From Acidovorax sp. CF316 (GTDB lineage Bacteria > Pseudomonadota > Gammaproteobacteria > Burkholderiales > Burkholderiaceae_C): DNA of 64,000 nucleotides. The notes beneath the pieces are model-generated. The model worked only from the letters and a program-made list of their open reading frames with translations. It ran no database searches and was not told where the DNA came from. The stretch lies in NCBI RefSeq assembly GCF_000276605.1, contig NZ_AKJX01000117.1, positions 1 through 64,000 on the forward strand, written 5' to 3'. Position numbers and translations under genes: made by a program. Below, piece by piece: positions 16,242 through 26,025 of this stretch (positions within the stretch are counted from its first letter, which is position 1; the number at the start of each line of letters is the position of its first letter).

Positions 16242-16970
16242 ATGACCGCTTCCTACGCCTGCTCTTCGTCCGCTGCCGCCGCGCCTGCGGTGGTGCCCAT
16301 CACCGGCCAAACCCTGTCACGGGCCGATGTGCTGGCGCTGCTGGAGCGGGGCACTGGCCCGCTGCACTTCGAGCAATGCGATTTCGAGGGGGTGGACCTG
16401 TCGCGGCTGGAGCTGCGCGGGGCGCAGTTCACCGAGTGCACGCTGGCCGAGGCCTCGTTCGAGAAATCCAACCTTGCCGACAGCCGCTGGCTGGGTTGCC
16501 GGGCGGGGCTGGCCAACTTCCAGCTCGCGGACCTGACCGACGCGCGCTGGTACCGCTGCGACCTGAACAACACCAGCTGGGTGCGCAGCAAGCTGGGCTC
16601 CACGGTGTTCGCCGAGGTCAAGCTCACCGGCGCGAGCTTTCGCGAGGCCCACACGCTGGGCCTGAGTTTTCACGACTCGCTGCTGGTGGGCGCGGACCTG
16701 CGCGGCATGTCGTTCAGGAAGCAGACCATCGGCCAACTGGACATGGGTGATGCCGACCTGGGCGGCTGCGATTTTCGCGATGCCGTCTTCGAGGGCGGCA
16801 GCCTGCGCGATGCCAACCTCAAGAACGCCCGTTTCGACGGCGCCGACCTGCGCGCTGTGGACCTGGCGGGGCTGCGCATTGCCAATGTGGCGCAGTTCTT
16901 CAAGGGTGCCGTGATCTCGCAGGACCAGGCGGCGGCGCTGGTGAGCGAGCTGGGGGTGCGGGTGATGTGA
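16242..16970 (+). CDS. Pentapeptide-repeat protein (Qnr-like)
   Basis: A 242-aa protein built of A(D/N)Lxx-type pentapeptides from about residue 43: FEQCDFEGVDLSRLELRGAQ, then FTECTLAEASFEKSNLADS, and on to DANLKNARFDGADLRAVDL. These would form a right-handed quadrilateral beta-helix mimicking DNA. The C-terminal tail SQDQAAALVSELGVRVM resembles the terminal dimerisation helix of Qnr and McbG proteins, which shield gyrase from quinolones or gyrase poisons. The first 40 residues are Ala/Ser-rich and not repeat-forming. Position right after the tetR-SMR pair suggests a drug-protection cassette, but many pentapeptide proteins have no known role, so gyrase protection is only a hypothesis. Confidence 0.82.
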   Translation: MTASYACSSSAAAAPAVVPITGQTLSRADVLALLERGTGPLHFEQCDFEGVDLSRLELRGAQFTECTLAEASFEKSNLADSRWLGCRAGLANFQLADLTDARWYRCDLNNTSWVRSKLGSTVFAEVKLTGASFREAHTLGLSFHDSLLVGADLRGMSFRKQTIGQLDMGDADLGGCDFRDAVFEGGSLRDANLKNARFDGADLRAVDLAGLRIANVAQFFKGAVISQDQAAALVSELGVRVM

Positions 16971-16989
16971 ATCCCCCCAGGCGCCGGGG

Positions 16990-18057
16990 CTAGCGCGCGT
17001 CGTGGTGGATCTGGGCCGGCTCGGGCGAGAACAGATCCCAGGTCGCCATGAACAGTGCCGCGATCACCGGGCCGATGACGAAACCGGTCAGGCCGAACAG
17101 CCCCAACCCGCCCAGGGTGGAGATCAGCACCACGTAGTCGGGCATCTTGGTGTCCTTGCCGACCAGGATGGGGCGCAGGACGTTGTCCACGAGGCCGATG
17201 ACGCCGATGCCGTAGGCGATCAGCACGACACCCTGCCACACGGCGCCCGTGGCCAGGAAGTAGATGGCCACGGGCAGCCAGATGAGGCCAGCGCCCACGG
17301 CGGGCAGCAGCGACAGAAAAGCCATGAGCACGCCCCAGAGCACGGGGCCCTGGATGCCCAGGATCCAGAAGATCAACCCGCCCAGGGCGCCCTGCGAGGC
17401 AGCGACCACGATGTTGCCCTTGACGGTGGCGCGGATCACGGTGGTGAACTTGGTGACCAGCTGGCGCTTGTGCTCGGTCTCGAGCGGAATGGCGCGGCCG
17501 ATGCGTGCGCCCAGCGCGGCGCCATCGCGCAGCAAGAAGAACAGCAGGTACAGCATGATGCCGAAGCCCACGAGGAACTCGAGCGTGTTCTGGCCGATGT
17601 TGACCGCCTGGGTGGCGATGAACTGGCTGGCCTGTACGGCCACGGACGACAGCCGCTCCTGGAGCTGCGCCACCGAGGTCAGGTTGAAGCGGTCGAGCAG
17701 GTTCACGGCCCACTGGGGCAGGGCGGCGATGACCTGCTGGAAGTACAGGCCGAAATTGAGCTGCCCCGAGCGCGTGCGCTCGTAGATGGCCGTGGCCTCC
17801 TGGACCAGCGAGACGGTGAGGAAGGCCACCGGCAGGATCACGATCACCAGGCACAGCCCCAGCGTGATCAGGGCTGCCAGGTTGGTGCGCGGGCGCAGGC
17901 GCCGCAGCACCTTGCGGTGCAGCGGGGCGAACAGGATGGCCAGCACCATGCCCCAGAACACCGCACCGTGGAACTGCCAGAGGATGGCGCCAAAAGCCAC
18001 GGTGACCAGCACCAGTAGCAGCAGGAAAGTCTTGTCTTGGAGTGTGTTGGGGCTCAT
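16990..18057 (-). CDS. AI-2E family transporter (PerM/TqsA-like permease)
   Basis: A 355-aa integral membrane protein with about eight hydrophobic helices. Family segments are MVLAILFAPLHRKVLRRLRP at the second helix, GIMLYLLFFLLRDG, LLPAVGAGLIWLPVAIYFLA and GVIGLVDNVLRPILVG, which match PF01594. Members have been linked to autoinducer-2 export or Na+/Li+-proton exchange; the substrate here is unknown. The ATG at 18057 (MSPNTLQDKTFLLLL) fits the family; the frame extends upstream into non-coding DNA. It is convergent with the pentapeptide gene and divergent from sucA. Two 11-bp direct repeats with an 18-bp period lie just upstream. Confidence 0.88.
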   Translation of the reverse strand: MSPNTLQDKTFLLLLVLVTVAFGAILWQFHGAVFWGMVLAILFAPLHRKVLRRLRPRTNLAALITLGLCLVIVILPVAFLTVSLVQEATAIYERTRSGQLNFGLYFQQVIAALPQWAVNLLDRFNLTSVAQLQERLSSVAVQASQFIATQAVNIGQNTLEFLVGFGIMLYLLFFLLRDGAALGARIGRAIPLETEHKRQLVTKFTTVIRATVKGNIVVAASQGALGGLIFWILGIQGPVLWGVLMAFLSLLPAVGAGLIWLPVAIYFLATGAVWQGVVLIAYGIGVIGLVDNVLRPILVGKDTKMPDYVVLISTLGGLGLFGLTGFVIGPVIAALFMATWDLFSPEPAQIHHDAR

Positions 18058-18073
18058 TGGAACCTGTTGAGAA

Positions 18074-18102
18074 CGTATACCCGCCCTATCGCGTGTACCC
18101 GC
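18074..18102. repeat. Two 11-bp direct repeats with an 18-bp period
   Basis: CGTATACCCGC (18074-18084) and CGTGTACCCGC (18092-18102) match at 10 of 11 positions. They lie 17 to 45 bp upstream of the AI-2E permease start and about 215 bp before sucA. Spacing of nearly two helical turns suits a protein binding one face of the DNA. No known site assignment. Confidence 0.4.
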
Positions 18103-18241
18103 AATGTACGCGAGGTGCTGCGGCGCCCTGCATTTCCATGGGGCCCGGATACATATGGCTCGTGCTTTTGGGCCTTGATGCAGATCAGTGGCACAATGCA
18201 GCCCGTACCAAGGCCCTTCCCCAGCCACAGTCGCATCCGCC

Positions 18242-18316
18242 AACCGGTTCAGCCGTGTCGCGGAAGGTTTCTCAACCAGCTAATGCTTCCCTCAGGGAAG
18301 CGGAGGTCAGCGGAAT
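18242..18316 (+). ncRNA. Structured sucA 5' leader, probable sucA RNA motif
   Basis: Directly before sucA lies GCTTCCC-TCA-GGGAAGC (18285-18301), a perfect 7-bp hairpin ending one base before the GGAGG ribosome site (18302-18306). Upstream are GGTT-TCTC-AACC (18266-18277) and a CCG-TGT-CGCGG segment. A conserved cis-regulatory element called the sucA RNA motif is known just upstream of sucA in Burkholderiales. Position and the stem abutting the ribosome site fit, but I could not align it to the covariance model. Confidence 0.55.
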
Positions 18317-21196
18317 ATGAGCGATACGACGTCCGTCTATCAAGCCTACCAAGGCAACACCTACCTCTTCGGCGGCAATGCGCCCTATGTCGAAGAGATG
18401 TACGAGAACTACCTCGCCAACCCCGGCAGCGTGCCTGACACCTGGCGCGAGTACTTCGACGCACTGCAGCACGTGCCTGCCGTCGATGGCTCCAATGCCA
18501 AGGACGTACCCCACCTTCCCGTCGTCAATGCCTTCGCCGAGCGCGCAAAGCAGGGCGGCACCAAGGTCGTCGTCGCCACCGGTGCCGACTCGGAACTGGG
18601 CCGCAAGCGCACCGCCGTACAGCAGTTGATCGCTGCCTACCGCAACGTGGGCCAGCGCTGGGCCGACCTCGATCCTCTGAAGCGCACCGAGCGCCCTGCG
18701 ATCCCCGAACTCGAAGCCTCGTTCTACGGCTTCAGCGACGCGGACCAGGAAACCGTCTTCAACATCAGCAACACCTTCTTCGGCAAGGAATCCCTGCCGC
18801 TGCGCGAGCTGATCAATGCCCTGCGCGAAACATACTGCGGCTCCATCGGTGCCGAGTACATGTACGCCACCGACCAGAACCAGAAGCGCTGGTGGCAGGA
18901 AAAGCTGGAAACCATCCGCAGCAAGCCCAGCTTCGGTGCCGAGAAGAAAAAGCAGATCCTCGACCGCCTGACGGCCGCCGAAGGCCTGGAGCGCTTCCTG
19001 CACACCAAGTACGTCGGCCAGAAGCGTTTCTCCCTCGAAGGGGGTGAAAGCTTCATCGCCGCGATGGACGAGCTGATCCAGTCCGCCGGCGCCAAGGGCG
19101 TGCAGGAAATCGTGATCGGCATGGCCCACCGCGGCCGCCTGAACGTGCTGGTCAACTCCCTGGGCAAGATGCCTGCGGATCTGTTCGCCGAGTTCGACCA
19201 CACCGCGCCCGAAGACCTGCCATCGGGCGACGTGAAGTACCACCAGGGCTTCAGCTCCGACGTGACCACCCCCGGCGGCCCGGTCCACCTGTCGCTGGCG
19301 TTCAACCCCTCGCACCTGGAAATCGTGAACCCGGTGGTCGAAGGCTCGGTGCGCGCCCGCATGGACCGCCGCGCGGATCCCCTGGGCAAGCAGGTGCTGC
19401 CCGTGCTGGTGCACGGCGACGCGGCCTTTGCCGGCCAGGGCGTGAACCAGGAAACCCTGGCGCTGGCCCAGACCCGTGGCTACTCCACGGGTGGCACGGT
19501 GCACATCATCATCAACAACCAGATCGGTTTCACCACCTCCGATCCGCGCGACGCACGCTCGACGCTGTACTGCACCGACATCGTGAAGATGATCGAGTCG
19601 CCCGTGCTGCACGTCAACGGCGACGATCCCGAAGCCGTGGTGCTGGCCACCCAGCTGGCGCTCGAATTCCGCATGGAGTTCCAGAAGGACGTGGTCGTGG
19701 ACATCATCTGCTTCCGCAAGCTGGGCCACAACGAGCAGGACACGCCTGCACTGACCCAGCCGCTGATGTACAAGAAGATTGGCCAGCACCCCGGCACGCG
19801 CAAGCTGTACGCCGACAAGCTGGCCACGCAAGGCCTGGGCGAGACTCTGGGCGACGACATGGTCAAGGCCTACCGCGCCGCCATGGATGCGGGCAAGCAC
19901 ACGGTCGACCCGGTGCTGACCAACTTCAAGAGCAAGTACGCCGTGGACTGGAGCCCGTTCCTGGGCAAGAAGTGGACCGATGCCGGCGACACCGCGATCC
20001 CTCTGGCCGAGTGGAAGCGCCTGTCCGAGAGGATCACCACCATCCCCGAAGGCGTGACGCCGCACCAACTGGTCAAGAAGGTGTACGACGACCGCGCCGC
20101 CATGGGCCGTGGCGACATCCCCGTGGACTGGGGCATGGGCGAGCACATGGCCTTCGCCTCGCTGGTGGCCAGTGGCTTCCCGGTGCGCCTGTCGGGTGAA
20201 GATTGCGGCCGTGGCACGTTCACGCACCGCCACTCGGTCATCCATGACCAGAAGCGCGAGAAGTGGGACATCGGCACCTACGTGCCGCTGCAGAACGTGA
20301 GCGAGAACCAGGCCCCGTTCGTCGTGATCGACTCCATCCTGTCCGAAGAGGCGGTGCTGGGCTTCGAATACGGCTATGCATCGAACGACCCGAACACCCT
20401 GGTGATCTGGGAAGCCCAGTTCGGCGACTTCGCCAACGGCGCACAGGTCGTGATCGACCAGTTCATCGCCTCCGGCGAAGTCAAGTGGGGCCGTGTCAAC
20501 GGCATCACGCTGATGCTGCCGCACGGCTACGAAGGCCAGGGCCCCGAGCATAGCTCGGCCCGCCTGGAGCGCTTCATGCAGCTGTCGGCCGATGCCAACA
20601 TGCAGGTGGTGCAACCCACCACGGCCAGCCAGATCTTCCACATCCTGCGCCGCCAGATGGTGCGTGATCTGCGCAAGCCGCTGATCATCATGACGCCCAA
20701 GTCGCTGCTGCGCAACAAGGACGCCACCTCGCCGCTGTCCGAGTTCACCAAGGGCAGCTTCCAGACGGTGATTCCGGAGCAGGACGAAGCCATCGTGAAG
20801 AAGGCCGCCAAGGTCAAACGCGTGATCGCCTGCTCGGGCAAGGTCTACTACGACCTGGTCAAGAAGCGCACCGAGCGCGAAGACGACGACGTGGCCATCA
20901 TTCGCGTCGAGCAGCTCTACCCCTTCCCGCACAAGGCGTTCGCCAACGAACTCAAGCGCTTCCCCAACGCCACGGACGTGGTGTGGTGCCAAGACGAGCC
21001 ACAGAACCAGGGTGCCTGGTTCTTCGTGCAGCACTACATCCACGAGAACATGCTCGAAGGCCAGAAGCTGGGTTACTCCGGCCGTGCAGCCTCCGCATCG
21101 CCTGCCGTCGGCTACTCGCACCTGCACCAGGAACAGCAAAAGGCGCTGGTGGACGGCGCGTTTGGCAAGCTCAAGGGTTTTGTCCTGACCAAGTAA
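18317..21196 (+). CDS. sucA: 2-oxoglutarate dehydrogenase E1 component
   Basis: Thiamine-diphosphate-dependent decarboxylation of 2-oxoglutarate in the TCA cycle. The 959-aa protein has an N-terminal E2-docking segment ([21 protein letters not shown]). The catalytic core includes [13 protein letters not shown], the ThDP/Mg site in [12 protein letters not shown], and [13 protein letters not shown]. The transketolase-like pyrimidine domain contains [21 protein letters not shown]-terminal domain ends in [20 protein letters not shown]. Length matches E. coli SucA (933) closely. A GGAGG ribosome site precedes the ATG, next to a hairpin likely to regulate it. It is followed after 52 bp by the E2 gene, and the E3 gene completes the complex. 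Confidence 0.98.
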   Translation: MSDTTSVYQAYQGNTYLFGGNAPYVEEMYENYLANPGSVPDTWREYFDALQHVPAVDGSNAKDVPHLPVVNAFAERAKQGGTKVVVATGADSELGRKRTAVQQLIAAYRNVGQRWADLDPLKRTERPAIPELEASFYGFSDADQETVFNISNTFFGKESLPLRELINALRETYCGSIGAEYMYATDQNQKRWWQEKLETIRSKPSFGAEKKKQILDRLTAAEGLERFLHTKYVGQKRFSLEGGESFIAAMDELIQSAGAKGVQEIVIGMAHRGRLNVLVNSLGKMPADLFAEFDHTAPEDLPSGDVKYHQGFSSDVTTPGGPVHLSLAFNPSHLEIVNPVVEGSVRARMDRRADPLGKQVLPVLVHGDAAFAGQGVNQETLALAQTRGYSTGGTVHIIINNQIGFTTSDPRDARSTLYCTDIVKMIESPVLHVNGDDPEAVVLATQLALEFRMEFQKDVVVDIICFRKLGHNEQDTPALTQPLMYKKIGQHPGTRKLYADKLATQGLGETLGDDMVKAYRAAMDAGKHTVDPVLTNFKSKYAVDWSPFLGKKWTDAGDTAIPLAEWKRLSERITTIPEGVTPHQLVKKVYDDRAAMGRGDIPVDWGMGEHMAFASLVASGFPVRLSGEDCGRGTFTHRHSVIHDQKREKWDIGTYVPLQNVSENQAPFVVIDSILSEEAVLGFEYGYASNDPNTLVIWEAQFGDFANGAQVVIDQFIASGEVKWGRVNGITLMLPHGYEGQGPEHSSARLERFMQLSADANMQVVQPTTASQIFHILRRQMVRDLRKPLIIMTPKSLLRNKDATSPLSEFTKGSFQTVIPEQDEAIVKKAAKVKRVIACSGKVYYDLVKKRTEREDDDVAIIRVEQLYPFPHKAFANELKRFPNATDVVWCQDEPQNQGAWFFVQHYIHENMLEGQKLGYSGRAASASPAVGYSHLHQEQQKALVDGAFGKLKGFVLTK

Positions 21197-21248
21197 GGCC
21201 GGCAACCCCCGATTACACAGAACAAAACCCCATTCCGAAAGAATTGAT

Positions 21249-22523
21249 ATGGCTATCGTAGAAGTCAAAGTCCCCCAGCTGTCCGAGTCCGTGGCAGAAG
21301 CCACCATGCTCACCTGGAAGAAAAAGGCCGGTGAAGCGGTCGCAGTGGACGAGATCCTGATCGAGATCGAAACCGACAAGGTCGTGCTCGAAGTGCCCGC
21401 CCCCTCGGCTGGCGTGCTGGTTGAAATCGTGCAGGGCGACGGTGCCACCGTCGTGGCCGAGCAGCTCATCGCCAAGATCGACACCGAAGGCAAGGCTGGC
21501 GCAGCTGCTCCCGCCGCTGCCGCTGCAGCAGCACCCGCTGCCGCCACGGCCTCGGCCCCTGCTGCCGCACCCGCGGCTGCCGGTGGTTCCAAGGGCGACG
21601 TCGCCATGCCTGCGGCTGCCAAGCTGCTGGCCGAGAACAACCTGTCCGCATCGGCCGTGGCCGGCACGGGCAAGGATGGCCGCGTGACCAAGGGCGACGT
21701 GCTGTCTGCCGTGGCCGGTGGTGCCAAGGCGGCCGTGGCGGCCCCGAGCAGCATCCCCACGGGCGTGCCGACCAAGGCGCTGCCCCAGGTGTCGGCTCCG
21801 GCTGCCAAGGAAGACCTGAGCGGTCGCCCCGAGCAGCGCGTGCCCATGAGCCGCCTGCGCGCCCGCGTGGCCGAGCGCCTGCTGCAGTCGCAATCGACTA
21901 ACGCCATCCTGACCACGTTCAACGAAGTGAACATGGCCCCGGTGATGGACATGCGCAAGAAGTTCCAGGACGCGTTCACCAAGGAACACGGCGTGAAGAT
22001 CGGCTTCATGAGCTTCTTCGTGAAGGCGGCCGTGCATGCCTTGAAGAAGTACCCCGTGCTCAACGCTTCGGTCGATGGCAACGACATCGTCTACCACGGC
22101 TTCTTCGACATCGGTATCGCCGTGGGTTCGCCCCGTGGCCTGGTGGTGCCCATCCTGCGCAACGCAGACCAGATGAGCTTTGCCGACATCGAGAAGAAGA
22201 TCGCCGAGTTCGGCCAGAAGGCCAAGGACGGCAAGCTGGGCATCGAAGAGATGACCGGCGGCACGTTCTCGATCAGCAACGGCGGCACCTTCGGCTCCAT
22301 GCTGTCCACGCCCATCATCAACCCGCCCCAATCGGCCATCCTGGGCGTGCACGCCACCAAGGACCGCGCCGTGGTGGAGAACGGCCAGATCGTGATCCGC
22401 CCGATGAACTACCTGGCCATGTCCTATGACCACCGCATCATCGACGGCCGCGAAGCCGTACTGGGCCTGGTGGCCATGAAGGAAGCGCTGGAAGACCCAT
22501 CGCGCCTGCTGTTCGACATCTGA
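21249..22523 (+). CDS. sucB: 2-oxoglutarate dehydrogenase E2, dihydrolipoyl succinyltransferase
   Basis: Transfers the succinyl group from lipoate to CoA. The 424-aa protein has one N-terminal lipoyl domain with the lipoylated Lys44 in [11 protein letters not shown]. An Ala/Pro-rich swinging linker covers about 80-115, and an E1/E3-binding domain about 120-160 ([17 protein letters not shown]). The catalytic domain ends in [16 protein letters not shown], with the His and Asp of the acyltransferase site. Length is typical (E. coli 405). A strong terminator-like hairpin follows 14 bp after the stop, so expression of the downstream lpd gene may be reduced relative to sucAB. Confidence 0.98.
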   Translation: MAIVEVKVPQLSESVAEATMLTWKKKAGEAVAVDEILIEIETDKVVLEVPAPSAGVLVEIVQGDGATVVAEQLIAKIDTEGKAGAAAPAAAAAAAPAAATASAPAAAPAAAGGSKGDVAMPAAAKLLAENNLSASAVAGTGKDGRVTKGDVLSAVAGGAKAAVAAPSSIPTGVPTKALPQVSAPAAKEDLSGRPEQRVPMSRLRARVAERLLQSQSTNAILTTFNEVNMAPVMDMRKKFQDAFTKEHGVKIGFMSFFVKAAVHALKKYPVLNASVDGNDIVYHGFFDIGIAVGSPRGLVVPILRNADQMSFADIEKKIAEFGQKAKDGKLGIEEMTGGTFSISNGGTFGSMLSTPIINPPQSAILGVHATKDRAVVENGQIVIRPMNYLAMSYDHRIIDGREAVLGLVAMKEALEDPSRLLFDI

Positions 22524-22536
22524 TAGCACCCGAATC

Positions 22537-22587
22537 GACCCACCCGCGTGGCCGGCCCCTGGCCGCGCCCGCCGGTGGGTCTTTTTT
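22537..22587 (+). terminator. Intrinsic terminator or attenuator between sucB and lpd
   Basis: GACCCACC (22537-22544) pairs perfectly with GGTGGGTC (22574-22581), with further GC-rich pairing inside, followed by six T (22582-22587). It starts 14 bp after the sucB stop and ends 26 bp before the lpd ATG. It should stop much of the transcription entering lpd and tune subunit ratios. Confidence 0.75.
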
Positions 22588-22613
22588 CCAATGAACAAGT
22601 GATTGAGACCGAC

Positions 22614-24041
22614 ATGAGCAAACAATTCGACGTGATCGTCATCGGTGGCGGCCCTGGCGGCTACGTGGCCGCCATCCGCGCTGCGCAGCTGGGCTTCAAC
22701 GTGGCCTGCATCGACGAGTGGAAGAACGAGAAGGGCGGCCCCGCACCCGGCGGCACCTGCACCAACGTGGGCTGCATCCCCTCCAAGGCGCTGCTGCAAT
22801 CGTCCGAGCATTTCGAGCACGCCAACAAGCACTTTGCCGAGCACGGCATCTCGGCTTCCGACGTCAAGATCGACGTGGCCAAGATGCTTGCCCGCAAGGA
22901 CACCGTCGTCAAGCAGAACAACGACGGCATCCTGTACCTGTTCAAGAAGAACAAGATCAGCTTCTTCCACGGCCGCGGTTCGTTCGTGAAGGCGGCCGAA
23001 GGCGGCTATGAGATCAAGGTGGCCGGCGCCGCCGAAGAGTCGATCACCGGCAAGCAGATCATCATCGCCACCGGCTCCAACGCCCGTGCGCTGCCCGGCG
23101 CGCCTTTCGACGAAGAGTTCGTGCTGTCCAACGATGGCGCGCTGCGCGTGGGCGCGGTTCCCAAGAAGCTCGGCCTCATCGGTTCGGGCGTGATCGGCCT
23201 GGAAATGGGCTCGGTGTGGCGCCGCCTGGGCGCCGAAGTCACCATCCTCGAAGGCCTGCCGACCTTCCTGGGCGCGGTGGACGAGCAGATCGCCAAGGAA
23301 GCCAAGAAGGCCTTCGACAAGCAGGGCCTGAAGATCGAACTGGGCGTGAAGGTCGGCGAGATCAAGACCGGCAAGAAGGGCGTGAGCATCGCCTACACCA
23401 ATGCCAAGGGCGAAGCCCAGGCGCTGGAAGTGGACAAGCTCATCGTCTCCATCGGCCGCGTGCCCAACACCATCGGCCTGAACACCGAAGCCGTGGGCCT
23501 GGCCCTGGACGAGCGCGGCGCCATCGTCGTCGATGCCGACTGCAAGACCAACCTGCCCGGCGTGTGGGCGGTGGGTGACGTGGTGCGCGGCCCGATGCTG
23601 GCGCACAAGGCCGAGGAAGAAGGCGTTGCCGTGGCCGAGCGCATTGCCGGCCAGCATGGCCACGTGAACTTCAACACCGTGCCCTGGGTCATCTACACCA
23701 GCCCCGAGATCGCCTGGGTCGGCCGCACCGAGCAGCAGCTCAAGGCCGACGGCGTCAAGTACAAGGCCGGCAGCTTCCCGTTCCTGGCCAACGGCCGCGC
23801 ACGTGCGCTGGGTGACACCACCGGCATGGTGAAGATGCTGGCCGATGCCGACACCGACGAGATCCTGGGCGTGCACATCGTGGGCCCGCAGGCCAGCGAG
23901 CTGATCTCCGAAGCCGTGGTCGCCATGGAGTTCAAGGCCAGCAGCGAAGACATCGCGCGCATCTGCCACGCCCACCCCAGCCTGAGCGAAGCCACCAAGG
24001 AAGCGGCCCTGGCCGTGGACAAGCGAACGCTGAACTTCTGA
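22614..24041 (+). CDS. lpd: Dihydrolipoyl dehydrogenase (E3)
   Basis: FAD flavoprotein that reoxidises dihydrolipoamide with NAD+ for the 2-oxoglutarate complex. The 475-aa protein has the FAD-binding [17 protein letters not shown]. The redox-active disulfide is in [16 protein letters not shown]. The NAD fold contains [20 protein letters not shown], and the C-terminal His-Glu pair lies in [17 protein letters not shown]. The ATG at 22614 ([11 protein letters not shown]) is chosen over an upstream in-frame start inside the terminator. Position after sucB dedicates it to the 2-oxoglutarate complex, although it may also serve pyruvate dehydrogenase or glycine cleavage. Confidence 0.97.
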   Translation: MSKQFDVIVIGGGPGGYVAAIRAAQLGFNVACIDEWKNEKGGPAPGGTCTNVGCIPSKALLQSSEHFEHANKHFAEHGISASDVKIDVAKMLARKDTVVKQNNDGILYLFKKNKISFFHGRGSFVKAAEGGYEIKVAGAAEESITGKQIIIATGSNARALPGAPFDEEFVLSNDGALRVGAVPKKLGLIGSGVIGLEMGSVWRRLGAEVTILEGLPTFLGAVDEQIAKEAKKAFDKQGLKIELGVKVGEIKTGKKGVSIAYTNAKGEAQALEVDKLIVSIGRVPNTIGLNTEAVGLALDERGAIVVDADCKTNLPGVWAVGDVVRGPMLAHKAEEEGVAVAERIAGQHGHVNFNTVPWVIYTSPEIAWVGRTEQQLKADGVKYKAGSFPFLANGRARALGDTTGMVKMLADADTDEILGVHIVGPQASELISEAVVAMEFKASSEDIARICHAHPSLSEATKEAALAVDKRTLNF

Positions 24042-24062
24042 TCTCCGCCTGCCGGAGAATGA

Positions 24063-24094
24063 TGGCGCCGTCGCCCTGCACAGGGCGTCGGCGC
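24063..24094. terminator. Strong hairpin after lpd
   Basis: GGCGCCG-T-CGCCCT (24063-24076) and AGGGCG-T-CGGCGCC (24081-24094) form a 13-bp stem with one T-T mismatch and a GCAC loop, 21 bp after the lpd stop. The following TTGTGCC lacks a T-run, so it is likely a Rho-assisted or weak terminator closing the odh operon. Confidence 0.5.
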
Positions 24095-24132
24095 CTTGTG
24101 CCTTATTCATACCTAGTACTGGCGAGCGCACC

Positions 24133-25230
24133 GTGACTGTCAAACAGGCCTACCTGGCCGAACTCGAAGCCAAGGGCTTCAAGAGCGACCCCGCGCAGCT
24201 GCGGGCCGTGGATGCGCTGCAGCGCTGCGCCGATGAGTGGGCCACCTACAAGGAGCGGCGCTCCAACGCGTTCAAGAAGCTCATCAACCACCCGGACATC
24301 CCGCGCGGCGTCTACATGTACGGCGGGGTGGGGCGCGGCAAGAGCTTCCTCATGGAATGCTTCTTCAACGCCGTGCCCCTGAAGCGTAAGGTGCGCCTGC
24401 ACTTCCACGAGTTCATGCGCGAGGTGCACCGCGAGCTGGCGGCCCTGCAGGGCACGCAGAACCCGCTCGACGTGCTGGGCGAGCGCATCTCCAAGCGCTA
24501 CAAGCTCATCTGCTTCGACGAGTTCCACGTCGCCGACATCACCGATGCGATGATCCTGCACCGCCTCCTGGTGTCGCTGTTCGAGAACGGCGTGGGCTTT
24601 GTCACCACGTCCAACTTCATGCCCGACGAGCTGTACCCGGGCGGCCTGCACCGCGACCGCATCCTGCCCGCGATCGCGCTGCTCAACCAGCGGCTGGAGG
24701 TGGTGAACGTGGACAACGGCACCGACTACCGGCGCCGCACCATGGAGAAGGTCAGGCTCTACCACACGCCCCTGGGCCCCGAGGCCGATGCCGAGATGAA
24801 CGAGGCCTTCAACCAGCTGGCCGAGGTGCACGATGAAGACCCGGTGCTGCACATCGAGGCACGCGAGATCCGCGCCAAGCGCAAGGCCGGCGGGGTGGTA
24901 TGGTTCGATTTCCGTGAACTTTGCGGTGGACCGCGTTCGCAGAACGACTACCTGGAGATCGCCACGCAGTTCCACACGGTGCTGTTGTCCGATGTGCCCT
25001 ACCTGCCGGTGGCCATGGCCTCGCCCGCGCGGCGCTTCACCTGGCTGGTGGACGTGCTTTACGACCGCCGCGTGAAGCTCATCATGTCGGCGGCCGTGCC
25101 GCCCGAGGCGTTGTACACGGAAGGTCCCCTGGCACACGAGTTCCCGCGCACGGTGTCGCGCCTGAACGAGATGCAGTCCAAGGAGTTTCTGGCGCTCGAG
25201 CGCCGCGTGGTGGATACAGGCTTGACATGA
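24133..25230 (+). CDS. zapE: Cell division protein ZapE (AFG1-like ATPase)
   Basis: A 365-aa P-loop ATPase that in E. coli associates with the Z-ring under stress or low oxygen. Walker A is GGVGRGKSFL, Walker B is LICFDEFHVADITDAM, and the AFG1 signature NFMPDELYPGGLHRDRILP is present. VWFDFRELCGGPRSQNDYLE also matches the family. Length agrees with E. coli ZapE (375). The start is a GTG at 24133 with a weak ribosome site. The TGA overlaps the next gene's ATG by 4 bp, so a secreted coiled-coil protein is translationally coupled to it. Confidence 0.93.
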   Translation: MTVKQAYLAELEAKGFKSDPAQLRAVDALQRCADEWATYKERRSNAFKKLINHPDIPRGVYMYGGVGRGKSFLMECFFNAVPLKRKVRLHFHEFMREVHRELAALQGTQNPLDVLGERISKRYKLICFDEFHVADITDAMILHRLLVSLFENGVGFVTTSNFMPDELYPGGLHRDRILPAIALLNQRLEVVNVDNGTDYRRRTMEKVRLYHTPLGPEADAEMNEAFNQLAEVHDEDPVLHIEAREIRAKRKAGGVVWFDFRELCGGPRSQNDYLEIATQFHTVLLSDVPYLPVAMASPARRFTWLVDVLYDRRVKLIMSAAVPPEALYTEGPLAHEFPRTVSRLNEMQSKEFLALERRVVDTGLT

Positions 25231-25934
25231 AGACCAGGACAATGCGGCAGATCATCATCCAGGCGCTGTGCCTGCTGGCACAGGCGGGCATCGCATCGCA
25301 TGCCCTGGCCCAGGCCACGGCAGAAGAGCCCGCTGTATCGGCCGAGCGCAAGGCCGCCCACGCCCAGCGCAGCGCCGAGCGTGCCCATATCGCCGAGGAG
25401 CGCAAGGCCGTGGCCGCCCGGCGCCTGGCCGCCGAGACCGAGTGCTACAAGCTGTTTGCCGTGGAGGACTGCCTGCGCGTGGAACGCAACCGGGCGCGCG
25501 AAGCCGAAGCCGGCCTGCGCACGCGCGAGATGCAGATCAACGATGCCGAGCGCAAGGAAAAAGCCACCGAGCGGCGGCGCAGCATTGCCGAAAAGCAGAA
25601 TGCCCAGCCCGGGCCGCCGGGTGAAACCCCGGAAGTCGGGATCGGTGTGCGCGGCCAGCCGCATGTGCAGGCCCCGCGTACGCCGCGCACACCCAGGACC
25701 CCCGTGGCGCCCACCCCGCGCACACAGGACCTGCAGCAGCGCGAGGCCGAGCAGGCCCAGCGTGCTGGCGAAGCCGCCCAGCGCGCAGGCCGCGCCCGCG
25801 AGCGCCATGCAGAGGAACTGAAGGCTGCCGAAACGCGCCGTGCCCGTGTGGCGCGCGAGCAGGCCGCGGCCGCCGCATCGGGCCGCAAGCCGGCCGCGCC
25901 GCTGCCGGTTCCTGCGTCGGAGGCTGCCCGCTAG
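25227..25934 (+). CDS. Secreted charged coiled-coil protein of unknown function
   Basis: A 235-aa protein with a clear signal peptide (MRQIIIQALCLLAQAGIASHALAQ; cleavage likely after ALAQ). Most of the mature part is Ala/Glu/Arg-rich helix (AERKAAHAQRSAERAHIAEE and similar). A central Pro/Thr linker repeats RTP (RTPRTPRTP). Two cysteines in ETECYKLFAVEDCLRVER could form a disulfide in the periplasm. The helical parts look like coiled coil. I do not recognise a named family. The start overlaps the zapE stop (ATGA), so expression is coupled to ZapE, hinting at an envelope or division-related role; no more can be said from sequence. Confidence 0.75.
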   Translation: MKTRTMRQIIIQALCLLAQAGIASHALAQATAEEPAVSAERKAAHAQRSAERAHIAEERKAVAARRLAAETECYKLFAVEDCLRVERNRAREAEAGLRTREMQINDAERKEKATERRRSIAEKQNAQPGPPGETPEVGIGVRGQPHVQAPRTPRTPRTPVAPTPRTQDLQQREAEQAQRAGEAAQRAGRARERHAEELKAAETRRARVAREQAAAAASGRKPAAPLPVPASEAAR

Positions 25935-26025
25935 GGGCAAGTCAGTATTTTCGGCCCCCCCGCGCTGCAGTGCGGGCGGCGGGGCGGCCCGGCCCGCTGT
26001 GCGTGCGGGCACTGCGCGGGCGCCG

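Noticed and set aside
18272-22087. 1271-codon open frame antisense to sucA and sucB
   Set aside because: Opposite strand encodes two conserved TCA-cycle subunits. The same reasoning rejects the long antisense frames over dnaE (29785-33777), lpd/sucB (21213-24143), clpA (34287-36764) and dapE-pilU-dapD (50303-53026).
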